Origin: Candidatus Poribacteria bacterium
GTDB lineage: Bacteria; Poribacteria; WGA-4E; UBA9662
DNA: 64,000 bases
Reading direction: 5' to 3'
Assembly (NCBI GenBank): GCA_002709695.1
Contig: PAQF01000006.1
Span: forward strand, 43,109-107,108
Every line of letters begins with the position of its first letter. Position 1 is the stretch's first letter. Positions 1 to 9,175 of the stretch are shown piece by piece. A program made the translations under genes and the position numbers. Under the pieces are notes generated by a model that did not search any database, was not told the DNA's origin, and was given only the letters and a program-made list of their open reading frames with translations.

Positions 1-474
1 TTTCATATCGTGATTATAGCACCATCTGTAATCAACACAACAGTACAAGTTACATTTTCCCATTATTAGGCTGTAAACTACGGGCAACCGTGTCCCCATC
101 CCCTTTTTAGCTTATTAAAAACTTTGGAGTTTGATATAATGTTACTGCCTGAAAATTAATCTGTGAAAACTTCCGAGAACCGGAATTTTCGTTAAATGAC
201 CTTAAACCGCTGTATCATTATCCCGTTTGAGATTTAGTAATCTTGAGAAAATCAGTGTAGTCGCCGCGTATCCAGGTGTATCTCTGGTTGGTTAACTGTC
301 ACAATATCCACATTTTCCAGAGATAGTTGTTCTTGGATTTGTTATTAGCACCTTTATAAATACGTACACCTTAGTTTTGCTGTTGGAATGGGAAAAATTG
401 AGACTGTTACCCGGTACTATCCCCATTTACATGGATGTGTATGTGGTAATAATTAGACGCACCACATAATTATT

Positions 475-505
475 ATTTTGTAATCATGTTATGAGATTAC
501 AAAAT
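475..505. repeat. Perfect 11-bp inverted repeat ATTTTGTAATC-N9-GATTACAAAAT upstream of the crystallin-like gene
   Basis: Arms 475-485 and 495-505 read directly from sequence. Confidence 0.6.
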
Positions 506-577
506 TGTAACTGTTTCCAACCAACTTAAACGACTGTCGTTTTCAAGCTTGACTGGAGGATGTTGCAGGAGGTATGA

Positions 578-1984
578 ATGTCAGCTTCTAAACCAAGACT
601 TATTGCCGAAGTGTTTGAGCATCTCAATTTTGGTGGGAGACGTGGTTATGTCATTAAACCCATTGCTTTCACCGCCGATATCGGGTTTCAGGATAACATC
701 TCCTCTGTCAAAGTTTACAAGGGACCTGGTTTCGATGCCAGTCCCAACTATAAACTGATTCTTCATGAACATTGGAATTTCCAGGGCCGACAATTGGTTT
801 TGGGACCTGGATTCTATCCTAATATTCATGACATGATTTATAATTTCAAAGATACGATTTCTTCTGTTAGTTTCGGTTCGGTTCAGAGAGCATCTGGTCC
901 CGAATGGGGAACAGTACCATTGATTGTGGAGTGTTACGAGCATGCCGAATTTAGTGGTCGTAACATCACCGTTTTGCGTGATGTGTCTCACACTGGCAGC
1001 TTGGGGTTACACGATAGCATCTCTTCCATTCGTATTATTAAAGGTCCCGATTTTCCTGCCCAAGGAGCTGAAGTGACATTTTTTGAGCATGTTGATTTCG
1101 AGGGTTCCAAACTGACAATTCGTATGGAAGCAACGGATCGTAAAAAGGAAATACCTAATTTCCATTATTTGCCACAGAAATTCAATGATGTTGTATCTTC
1201 AATCAAAATAGAAGGATGGTCGTCTTCAGCTGAGTTTACCGATATGGTGTTTGAGGATGAATTTATTGGTAATAGTATGCGTCCGGAATGGCGATGGGAA
1301 GATCCTCAAGGTGGAGGTCATTGGACTGAACGTCAAGGGTATTTGGAAATGCGTGCTGAACCAGGACAAGACCTATGGCATGGTGCCCCCGGCGGAAACC
1401 TGAATGCCCCACGTTTGCTCTTACCCGTGGAAGGAGATTTTACCGCTGAATGCAGGATACGTTTGTCCGCGGACAAGAAGGAGCATGGAGGATTAATTGT
1501 CTGGAAAAACCCGCAGGCTTTTGTCAGGTTGGAAAAAACATCAGGACCACATGCCTTTCGTGGTGACATCCGGTTTGAAAGACATGTTAATGGAGTTTTT
1601 ACACTGGTTGGACGCGGAAAAGGAGTTAATCAGCGCATGTCGCAGTTAGGTCCAATCCCTGTTCGGTTCACTGAACTTTACTTAAGATTGGAAAGGAAAG
1701 GCCACCAATTTACTGGATATGTCAGCGATGATGGTATACGCTGGATTGGTTGTGGTCAAACCAACGTTAGTATGGGGGATCCGGTTGAAGTCGGACTTCA
1801 TGCTTTGTGTCCAGGCAACATTCCGCCTACCCTGACACAATTTGAGTATTTCCGTGTGTTCAAACGGAAAGGTGAATTACTAGAACAACGTTTGTTACCC
1901 GGAAACACTCAAGCCTTAACAGAGCAGGATTTCAGAAGAAGACAACAACTGGAAAGAAGTCGCGTTATGCGTGATCTTCGTTGA
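578..1984 (+). CDS. Betagamma-crystallin-like repeat protein with C-terminal DUF1349/concanavalin-like domain
   Basis: Four crystallin-like repeats (FEHLNFGGR, HEHWNFQGR, YEHAEFSGR, FEHVDFEGS), each ending in a D/N-x-x-S-S-like motif (DNISS, KDTISS, HDSISS, NDVVSS). The C-terminal half (DEFIGNSMRPEWRWEDP...) resembles DUF1349. Confidence 0.8.
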   Translation: MSASKPRLIAEVFEHLNFGGRRGYVIKPIAFTADIGFQDNISSVKVYKGPGFDASPNYKLILHEHWNFQGRQLVLGPGFYPNIHDMIYNFKDTISSVSFGSVQRASGPEWGTVPLIVECYEHAEFSGRNITVLRDVSHTGSLGLHDSISSIRIIKGPDFPAQGAEVTFFEHVDFEGSKLTIRMEATDRKKEIPNFHYLPQKFNDVVSSIKIEGWSSSAEFTDMVFEDEFIGNSMRPEWRWEDPQGGGHWTERQGYLEMRAEPGQDLWHGAPGGNLNAPRLLLPVEGDFTAECRIRLSADKKEHGGLIVWKNPQAFVRLEKTSGPHAFRGDIRFERHVNGVFTLVGRGKGVNQRMSQLGPIPVRFTELYLRLERKGHQFTGYVSDDGIRWIGCGQTNVSMGDPVEVGLHALCPGNIPPTLTQFEYFRVFKRKGELLEQRLLPGNTQALTEQDFRRRQQLERSRVMRDLR

Positions 1985-2043
1985 TAAACCTACCTATTTT
2001 CTGTCATTCGGCTGCAAGATATCTGTAGAGAAGACAGAAAACG

Positions 2044-3927
2044 TTAAATTCGCGAGCGTTCCCAGTTTTCTGGTTCTATCACATATTGTTCCAATGCCAA
2101 TTCAACCTGTGCAAACATGCCCGACCAATTTCCAATTTCATGTTGTCGAAACAACTTCATCTGAGGATACCATAACGTATCTTCTCCATTCAGCATCCAC
2201 CTCCAATCTGGTATGTGAGGTAGTAAAGTCCAAACATCTTGTCCCAGAGCTCCAGCCATATGTACAGTAGTATTGGAAGTTGAGATAACAAGGTCTAGTG
2301 CGGATATCTGTGCTGCAAAGTCATCAAGATTTTCCAACGGGACAACTTCTTCTTCTACATACATAAAGACGTTGTCTTTATCAGCATAATATTCCTTGAT
2401 CTCTTTACCAACATCTCCGTATTGTAGATTGATAAAGAAACAATCTTGTTGTGACAGAATTGGTGTCCAATCATCTAGCGAAGTACTCTTTTCTTTTCCT
2501 GTATACTGGTTAACACTTTTCCATGAGACACCAATCAACAACTTACCTTCAGCTAATTTTTTATATTTTTCTCTAAGTTCTCCTGTTCTTTTAGGACAAG
2601 CTTGTAAGTATGGATTTTTTTTTTGTTGGAAACTACCTATGTCAGGTCTTAACCATCGTCCCAAACTACCCATGGGTAGTTGATAATCAATATCAGTGTC
2701 TAACAATTGAGTCTCTGGAAAATTGTATCGAGGGAAAAACTGAATATTTGGTAATGAACGTTGGAATAGAGTTACCAGGCGGGGATCACATTCGACCATA
2801 ATATCAGCTTCAATTTGCAAGAGGTCAGTGAGTATGCTGGTGAACATGATTTCATCGCCAACACCTTGTTCAGCCCAAACTAGGATGGATTTACCTTTCA
2901 GATGTGATCCATCCCAAATTGGTTGAGGGAAGTTTCTGTGCTCAAACGGAAAATCTTTACATAACCATCGACATTCGCATAACTCCCACCCTTTTTGGAA
3001 ATCGCCTTTTTGCAGGAGAAGCATACCCAGATTTTTGTGGCCCTCGGCAAACTTTGGATTGGTAATGATAGCCTGTTCATAGGCCCAAACTGATTTGTCA
3101 ATATCTCCTTTAGCATGTAGGGATGCCCCAAGGTTATTATAAGCTTCTGGGTTGTCTGGTGAAATCTCAAGGGCTTGGTAATAAGAGGCAATAGCTTCCT
3201 CGAAATCCCCTTTTTGATGCAAAATAACGCCTAAGTTATTATGAGCTGCGGCGTAAGTTGGTTTGCTTTCGACAGCTAGTTTGCAAGTACGAAATGCTTC
3301 TTCTAAATGTCCTTGATCTTTTAGTACGACCCCAAGGTTACTATAAGCTTCAGCGTAATCAGGTTGGATTTGTAAAGCTTGCTGATAAGCTTGAACTGAT
3401 TCGTCTAGCTTACTTTGTGTATGCAGGGCATTTCCTAGATTGTTATAAGCCTTGGCATAATTAGGCTGGATTTGTAAGGCTTGCTGATAGGCTTGAACTG
3501 ATTCGTCTAACTTACCTTGTTTTTGTAGGACATTCCCAAAATTATAGTAAGCTTCAGCGTAATCGGGTTGCAACTGCAAGGCTTTCTGATAGGCTTGAAC
3601 CGATTCTTCCGGCTGGTCCTGATCTTGTAAAGCATTCCCTAAGTTATTAAAGAACGGGGCTTGATTTGGATCTATAGCTATGGCTTGAGTGATTAAATCA
3701 ATTGCTAACTGGCACTTGTTCTTTTGATAAGCAATAATACCTAAAAGGTGAAAGGCATCAGCATTTTGAGGGTCATCTGCTAGCACTTGTTGATATAGTT
3801 TCTCTGCCTCAGCCAATTGTCCTGCTTGATGATAATCAACAGCCCTCTGTAACTTGGTGGTGATGTCAAGTGTTGGGTCAAAAGCTTCTTTATGACCGGT
3901 ATCACCTTGTTGTCGTTCTTCATTCAT
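2044..3927 (-). CDS. TPR repeat protein with C-terminal glycosyltransferase family 9-like domain
   Basis: Many 34-aa TPRs (YAEAYYNFGNVLQKQGKLDESVQAYQQALQIQP); C-terminal KGKSILVWAEQGVGDEIMF. The internal ATG at 3927 (MNEERQQ) is preferred because an AAAGGA-like RBS precedes it; the ORF track begins at 3975. Confidence 0.85.
   Translation of the reverse strand: MNEERQQGDTGHKEAFDPTLDITTKLQRAVDYHQAGQLAEAEKLYQQVLADDPQNADAFHLLGIIAYQKNKCQLAIDLITQAIAIDPNQAPFFNNLGNALQDQDQPEESVQAYQKALQLQPDYAEAYYNFGNVLQKQGKLDESVQAYQQALQIQPNYAKAYNNLGNALHTQSKLDESVQAYQQALQIQPDYAEAYSNLGVVLKDQGHLEEAFRTCKLAVESKPTYAAAHNNLGVILHQKGDFEEAIASYYQALEISPDNPEAYNNLGASLHAKGDIDKSVWAYEQAIITNPKFAEGHKNLGMLLLQKGDFQKGWELCECRWLCKDFPFEHRNFPQPIWDGSHLKGKSILVWAEQGVGDEIMFTSILTDLLQIEADIMVECDPRLVTLFQRSLPNIQFFPRYNFPETQLLDTDIDYQLPMGSLGRWLRPDIGSFQQKKNPYLQACPKRTGELREKYKKLAEGKLLIGVSWKSVNQYTGKEKSTSLDDWTPILSQQDCFFINLQYGDVGKEIKEYYADKDNVFMYVEEEVVPLENLDDFAAQISALDLVISTSNTTVHMAGALGQDVWTLLPHIPDWRWMLNGEDTLWYPQMKLFRQHEIGNWSGMFAQVELALEQYVIEPENWERSRI
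3361..3666 (-). repeat. Tandem ~102-bp nucleotide repeats encoding TPR units
   Basis: Near-identical 102-nt units such as ttgtaaggcttgctgataggcttgaactgattcgtct. Confidence 0.7.
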
Positions 3928-4128
3928 GAAAAGCAATCCTTTCTTTACTTTAATCCCTTGAAATTGAGGATGCACTTATTTTTAATTAACAAGATAACTT
4001 TGGTCATTAGCCAATTTAACTGGAGAATTTCTATTACCTCCTACCAAGTTTCTGCGATTGTCCTTAGAGGCTAAAAGTTGTGACCAACCTTACACCTCTA
4101 TCTTCAGATATAACTGTCTCTGTTAACA

Positions 4129-4872
4129 TCAATCCTTACGGGTTAAGGGTACAAAACGCACTGGCATTATTCGTTTGGTCCTTACCAATCCATCTTTGTC
4201 TTTTCGAACCAGTGTCAAATTTTGTACTTGGAATCGTCCTCCAACGGGAATGCACATCACTCCTTCAGGTTTAAGTTGTTTCACTAGCGGAGGGGGAATA
4301 TGATCGGGAGCAGCTGTGACAATAATTATGTCATACGGTGCGTTTTCCTCCCAACCGAGATAACCATCTCCGATTTTGACTGATATGTTTTTATACTTCA
4401 TATCAGTCAACAGTTTTTTCGCCCGTTGGCCCAGTTCTTCAATGATTTCAATTGTATAAACATGACTAACAAGTTTTGACAGAACAGCTGCTTGATACCC
4501 TGAGCCGGTACCGATTTCCAGTGCTTTGTAATCCTTTTTCGGCTTAAGTTGTTCAGTCATATAAGCAACAATATAGGGTTGTGAAATCGTCTGATCATAA
4601 CCTATTGGCAGTGGACTATCCATATAGGCGCGAGACCATAATTTCTGGGGCACGAACCTATGACGTGGAACCTGAAGCATAGCTTCCAAAACCGATTCGG
4701 TTTTGACACCCACACGACCGTCCGAAACATGTCGGGAATCAATTTGGATTGTAACCATCTGTCTTCGTTCCAGCTGATATTTGTCTTCTGCGCTATAGCT
4801 GGATTCATTGACTGGACTGAATAACAGCATTCCGATCAGCAATGCATGAAGACTAAAGAAATTCAATTTCAT
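4129..4872 (-). CDS. pcm: Protein-L-isoaspartate O-methyltransferase-like, with N-terminal signal peptide
   Basis: VPRHRFVPQKLWSRAYMDSPLPIGYDQTISQPYIVAYMTEQL and ALEIGTGSGYQAAVLSKL; hydrophobic N-terminus MKLNFFSLHALLIGMLLFSP. Start set to 4872 (ORF track begins at 4884). Confidence 0.88.
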   Translation of the reverse strand: MKLNFFSLHALLIGMLLFSPVNESSYSAEDKYQLERRQMVTIQIDSRHVSDGRVGVKTESVLEAMLQVPRHRFVPQKLWSRAYMDSPLPIGYDQTISQPYIVAYMTEQLKPKKDYKALEIGTGSGYQAAVLSKLVSHVYTIEIIEELGQRAKKLLTDMKYKNISVKIGDGYLGWEENAPYDIIIVTAAPDHIPPPLVKQLKPEGVMCIPVGGRFQVQNLTLVRKDKDGLVRTKRIMPVRFVPLTRKD

Positions 4873-5001
4873 GGTATCCTCCATTAAACTTTCAATACAC
4901 GCCTGACAATAAAATTAAGTAACGGATCAATAAAAGAAGATTAGAAAATTAGGTGATGCTAATAATAACCAAGATTGTTTATCAGTTAACTGACAGTGAG
5001 C

Positions 5002-5030
5002 TTTACAGTCTATCGACTCGCTAGTATAAT
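5002..5030 (+). promoter_or_regulatory. Candidate sigma70-type promoter for the SDR gene
   Basis: TTTACA (5002-5007), 17-nt spacer, TATAAT (5025-5030), 48 nt before the ATG at 5078. Confidence 0.65.
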
Positions 5031-5077
5031 CCTATTCAGCAATTACATCAATAAATTGAGATTAAAAAGGTCATATT

Positions 5078-5800
5078 ATGAATCAATCTTTGAAAGATCA
5101 GGTGGCGATTATTGTAGGTAGTAGTAGCGGTATGGGAAAAGCCACGGCAGTTACTTTTGTTGAAGCTGGTGCGAAAGTTGTTTTGGCAGCTCGCCGTCAA
5201 ACGGAACTAGAATCATTGGCGTCAGAACTGGGTGAAAACGCAATTTCCTGTCCAACAGATATACAAGATGCTGAACAGGTAGAAAAACTGATAGAGTTCA
5301 CCCTAGTCCATTTCGGCCGAATTGATATTTTGGTCTACGTGACTGGGACCAATATTCCCAATCGGAGCCTTGAAATTTTATCGGATCAAACATGGGATAT
5401 GATGATTCAGACCAATCTAACAGGAGCATTTTACTGTACCAAGTCAGTCTTACCAGCCATGCGTCAACAGGAGAAAGGGCTTATTATTTATATTTCCAGT
5501 GCTGCTGTACCGTTTCCTGATACTTCTGGTGTTTCGTATCAAGCCAGCAAACATGGGTTGGTGGGATTGGCTCATGGTACATTCAAAGAAGAAAAGGAAA
5601 ACGGTATCCGTACATCAATGATCTTCCCTGGGTTAACGGACACACCACTTGTGTTGCAACGTCCAGTTCCAACACCACCAGAAACTGTAGCCAAAGCGTT
5701 ACAACCACAGGATGTCGCTGATACATGTCTGTTTGTGGCTTCACTTCCGGAACGAACTTATATTCCTGAATTGGTGTTAATGCCTGCGAAATTGGCTTAG
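5078..5800 (+). CDS. Short-chain dehydrogenase/reductase
   Basis: Glycine-rich N-terminal motif (GSSSGMGKA), YISSAA, and YxxxK (YQASK). Confidence 0.93.
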   Translation: MNQSLKDQVAIIVGSSSGMGKATAVTFVEAGAKVVLAARRQTELESLASELGENAISCPTDIQDAEQVEKLIEFTLVHFGRIDILVYVTGTNIPNRSLEILSDQTWDMMIQTNLTGAFYCTKSVLPAMRQQEKGLIIYISSAAVPFPDTSGVSYQASKHGLVGLAHGTFKEEKENGIRTSMIFPGLTDTPLVLQRPVPTPPETVAKALQPQDVADTCLFVASLPERTYIPELVLMPAKLA

Positions 5801-5928
5801 GAAAGCTGATGATAACCGAATCACTGGTTCCAATGACATGGTGGTTTCAATAGGCTGGGCCTCGAAAGCAAAATCATTGCACCGTGTTGAAATGTTATTG
5901 TTTTTTCGCCGGTATTGTTTTGAAAAAA

Positions 5929-8040
5929 TCAATATAGTTTTTCAATGCGTAGCGGAATTTTCTCTCTGTTTTTAGCCACTATTTGGGTGTGTATATCCTG
6001 ACCAAGAAAAATCAAGTTCTGATTGCCGGTTTCAACCCGTTCAATAATTGCATGCGTTGAATTTAATCCGCCTAACCACCAACGCTTGTCAGTGATGTAA
6101 ACTAGATCAGACTCTTTGGCCCTAAGTATATCTGCCAAGGGTTGAGATATTGACACCAGTGGCAGTTGATGTGTACCTGTTCGGGTTGTTTCTTCATCCA
6201 AAATTGTTGCTAAAGCAAATTCGCATTGGCTTTTTCGCTCTTGACCAGCAGATCCTTTGTACCGTTCCAATGCTTTTTCAATTGTTCCCCAAACGTATCC
6301 GTTTTGTTTCTCAAATGGTTCTGGAGTAGTGAAAAAGGTCGTGATAATTCCAATTATAGTGCTGATAGACAGACCATAACAGGCACGCATGAATTTATAC
6401 TGGCTCATACCAGAAAAAATATTGTTCCCAGATGACTTCATCGGTACGCCATGAGCAAAAGGACTAATGATTTCCGGTAAAAACAGTGACAAAACGATGG
6501 CTCCCATCCCACCAATTAAAGTATATAAAGCTGCTTGCCGAGTATAACGACGCCAAAAAACACTAAATAAAAGTGTGACAACTAAAGGTGGCGTAACAGC
6601 AGCTGTAAAGGCACCATGGGCTTCGTAGATTGTTTTAAAAGACATAAATACTGGAACCAAGAGAACACCTAGTAAAGCCACCGACACTGAACTCCATCGA
6701 GCAACTTTCAAAAGTTTTTTTTCGGAGGCATTAGGGTCGAATATTGGCTGATATACATCGTTGACCACGATGGCAGCAATAGCTGTGATAAGTGTGTCGA
6801 CTGTAGACATTAAAGCCGCTGTCATGGTTGCTAGAATTAAGCCGAAAACGCCTGGTTTGCTCAAAAACTCGGAGGCAACGAAGAAAGCTTCATCAGCCTT
6901 GATATCGGGTGGTAACATTCCGGCATGAACCAGAGCTTTTGCAACCCATCCTCCTGAAGCAACAACAATTGCCGCAACCGGCATCAAAACCAAGACCACT
7001 ACCAATATGGCTTTTCTACCGTCCATCAGCGATTTTGCTGACATGAATCTCATGGCAAATCCCTGATTCAAAAAAAAGAACATCGCTGTATTGGCCATAC
7101 CATCTTGCCAAAATATTCCGACACTTGGAAAAGATGGATCTGAATTAAAGTTAGGAAAAGCTAGACGGTGGGTACGAGGAAGATGTCCCCAGAATTGTTC
7201 TAATCCTCCAAGATAATTAATGCCCAAAAACAATATCAGTATTCCAGTCGTAAGTAGCATTACCCCTTGAAAGAGATCAGTCATAATTACACTGGTTTGT
7301 CCTCCTGCTGTCACGTAAACCGAAGATATCGCTGCCACCAAAATTGCAGCAGCCAAGATGGGCCACCCTAACAGAATATTTAACACTTTTCCCATGGTAA
7401 ATAGATTAACGCCTACATAACCAATCAAATAAATCAAAATATAAACAGTGGCCCACTTACGAATCTGCCGGTCAAACCTTTTTTCGAAGTATTCCGGGAT
7501 AGAAGTCAACCGAGAGAAGTACATAATAGGAAGCCAACCGAATAGGAGTAATGGTAGCCACATCCAATCATTGAAATAGGTTTGGCTACTGCCCAACCCA
7601 TAGGTATAAGCAACACGGCTATATTTGACAAAACTGTATGAACCGATGGTTGTTGCTACCAGGCTAAAAGTAATGAGCCACCATGAGAATCGTTGACCTC
7701 CAAAGAAAAAATCCTTTAAAGTTTTCTGCCGGCGGCTAAATCTGGTACCAATAATCAGAATCATGATGAAATAGGCGACCATGATCCCATAGTCCAAGGG
7801 AGTTCCCAAAGTGGGTTTTCTCGTTTCACTCCCAGTGTAGGTTACAGCCTCCAATTCGGACATGGGGGCAAACTGCAAATAGCCGTGAAGGACAAAGAAA
7901 AACAGGAAGGTTGCCAACAAAGCCAGCAGATTTCTCAACTTGCCATTGGAGAAACCAACATACCCTTGTTTAAAAGCATAGAATAACCCAATGCTGAATA
8001 CAACTACCCCTATAAAATACTGGTAGATGAAATGGCTCAT
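5929..8040 (-). CDS. Sodium:solute symporter family protein with long C-terminal extension
   Basis: 703 aa, many TM segments; GTRFSRRQKTLKDFFFGGQRFSWW and LTSIPEYFEKRFDRQIR are typical of the SSS family. Confidence 0.88.
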   Translation of the reverse strand: MSHFIYQYFIGVVVFSIGLFYAFKQGYVGFSNGKLRNLLALLATFLFFFVLHGYLQFAPMSELEAVTYTGSETRKPTLGTPLDYGIMVAYFIMILIIGTRFSRRQKTLKDFFFGGQRFSWWLITFSLVATTIGSYSFVKYSRVAYTYGLGSSQTYFNDWMWLPLLLFGWLPIMYFSRLTSIPEYFEKRFDRQIRKWATVYILIYLIGYVGVNLFTMGKVLNILLGWPILAAAILVAAISSVYVTAGGQTSVIMTDLFQGVMLLTTGILILFLGINYLGGLEQFWGHLPRTHRLAFPNFNSDPSFPSVGIFWQDGMANTAMFFFLNQGFAMRFMSAKSLMDGRKAILVVVLVLMPVAAIVVASGGWVAKALVHAGMLPPDIKADEAFFVASEFLSKPGVFGLILATMTAALMSTVDTLITAIAAIVVNDVYQPIFDPNASEKKLLKVARWSSVSVALLGVLLVPVFMSFKTIYEAHGAFTAAVTPPLVVTLLFSVFWRRYTRQAALYTLIGGMGAIVLSLFLPEIISPFAHGVPMKSSGNNIFSGMSQYKFMRACYGLSISTIIGIITTFFTTPEPFEKQNGYVWGTIEKALERYKGSAGQERKSQCEFALATILDEETTRTGTHQLPLVSISQPLADILRAKESDLVYITDKRWWLGGLNSTHAIIERVETGNQNLIFLGQDIHTQIVAKNREKIPLRIEKLY

Positions 8041-8199
8041 TTTAGGTTGTTTCTACAATGATATTTTATCAAACCAATTTCTCCGGTTGTGGCCTTGAAA
8101 CAAACGGGATTTTAGCATTATTAGTTGAAACATAGCAACTGAAAACCTACCTTAATGGAGGTAACATTTTGTCTCAGAAATGTCCGAAACGGAGACATC

Positions 8200-8228
8200 T
8201 TGACACAAAACTTGACCTGTGATACACT
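8200..8228 (+). promoter_or_regulatory. Candidate sigma70-type promoter of tRNA-Pro
   Basis: TTGACA (8200-8205), 17-nt spacer, TACACT (8223-8228), 25 nt before the tRNA. Confidence 0.65.
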
Positions 8229-8253
8229 TGATTCCCTGTAGTTTCAAACATGT

Positions 8254-8328
8254 CGGGGCGTAGCGCAGTCTGGTTAGCGTGCATCGTTCGGGACGATGAG
8301 GTCGGAAGTTCAAATCTTCTCGCCCCGA
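8254..8328 (+). tRNA. tRNA-Pro (anticodon CGG); CCA not encoded
   Basis: Full cloverleaf: acceptor CGGGGCG/CGCCCCG, D-stem GCGC/GCGT, anticodon stem CATCG/CGATG with loop TTCGGGA, T-stem GGAAG/CTTCT, loop TTCAAAT. Confidence 0.95.
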
Positions 8329-8354
8329 TTGTTCCAAATTCGGATAATTTGTAG

Positions 8355-8400
8355 ACAGATAACGCAGCAATATTGAAAATTGCTGCGTTATCTGTTTGTT
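8355..8400 (+). terminator. Intrinsic terminator-like hairpin between tRNA-Pro and recO
   Basis: Perfect 17-bp stem ACAGATAACGCAGCAAT / ATTGCTGCGTTATCTGT with 7-nt loop, followed by TTGTT. Confidence 0.8.
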
Positions 8401-8411
8401 CAGGCTGAAAG

Positions 8412-9161
8412 ATGGCAGTCAAAAAGACAGAAGCGATTGTTATTAGATCCTATCCTCTGGGTGATTCATCAAAGATTTTGACATTCTACACCAAAGAATT
8501 TGGAAAAGTTCGCGCTGTCGCAAAAGGGGCTAAACGCACAAAAAGCAAATTTAGGGGTAATGTTGAATTACTGAACCATGGTTTTTTAGTTTTCTTCGAG
8601 AAACCTAACCGGGATTTGCAAAATGTTAATGAATTCGATCTCATCAATTGTTTCGGTCAATTAAAACAGGATTTTGATCAGACAACTTATGCCTGCTACT
8701 GTAGTGAACTTGTAGATGCCATTGAATTTGAAGGTGGTGTAAACCAAGGTGTCTTTAGTTTGTTGATTGACACTTTCAAAGCGCTACCAGCTGCGAAAGA
8801 CATCCTGCTGCTTGTTAGGACTTTTGAACTTTGTTTGCTGAATGAAACTGGTTATATGCCGCTTTTTTCACATTGTATATCTTGTAGCGACTTGTTGATA
8901 GATACTCCTGCCAAGTTTAGTGACCGATTGGGCGGATTGATTTGTTTGACCTGTCGTCGTCAGGATTTACATTCGGTTTCGATATCGTTAGAAAGTATCA
9001 AGTTATTGAAAACACTTCAACAGACAGATATATCAGTACCCTATGAGGCGCAAGTATCGCCAAAAAATCATCAGGAACTCAAAACGGTCCTTTTCTCCTT
9101 AATTGCGAATCAAACTCAGAAACAAATAAAGAGTTTGCAGTTTATTGAAAATTTAAAGTGA
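8412..9161 (+). CDS. recO: DNA repair protein RecO
   Basis: N-terminal TEAIVIRSYPLGDSSKILTFYTKEFGKVRAVAKGAKRTKSKF and a C-x2-C...C-x2-C zinc-type motif (CISC...CLTC). Confidence 0.93.
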   Translation: MAVKKTEAIVIRSYPLGDSSKILTFYTKEFGKVRAVAKGAKRTKSKFRGNVELLNHGFLVFFEKPNRDLQNVNEFDLINCFGQLKQDFDQTTYACYCSELVDAIEFEGGVNQGVFSLLIDTFKALPAAKDILLLVRTFELCLLNETGYMPLFSHCISCSDLLIDTPAKFSDRLGGLICLTCRRQDLHSVSISLESIKLLKTLQQTDISVPYEAQVSPKNHQELKTVLFSLIANQTQKQIKSLQFIENLK

Positions 9162-9175
9162 ATTGAAGAACATAT

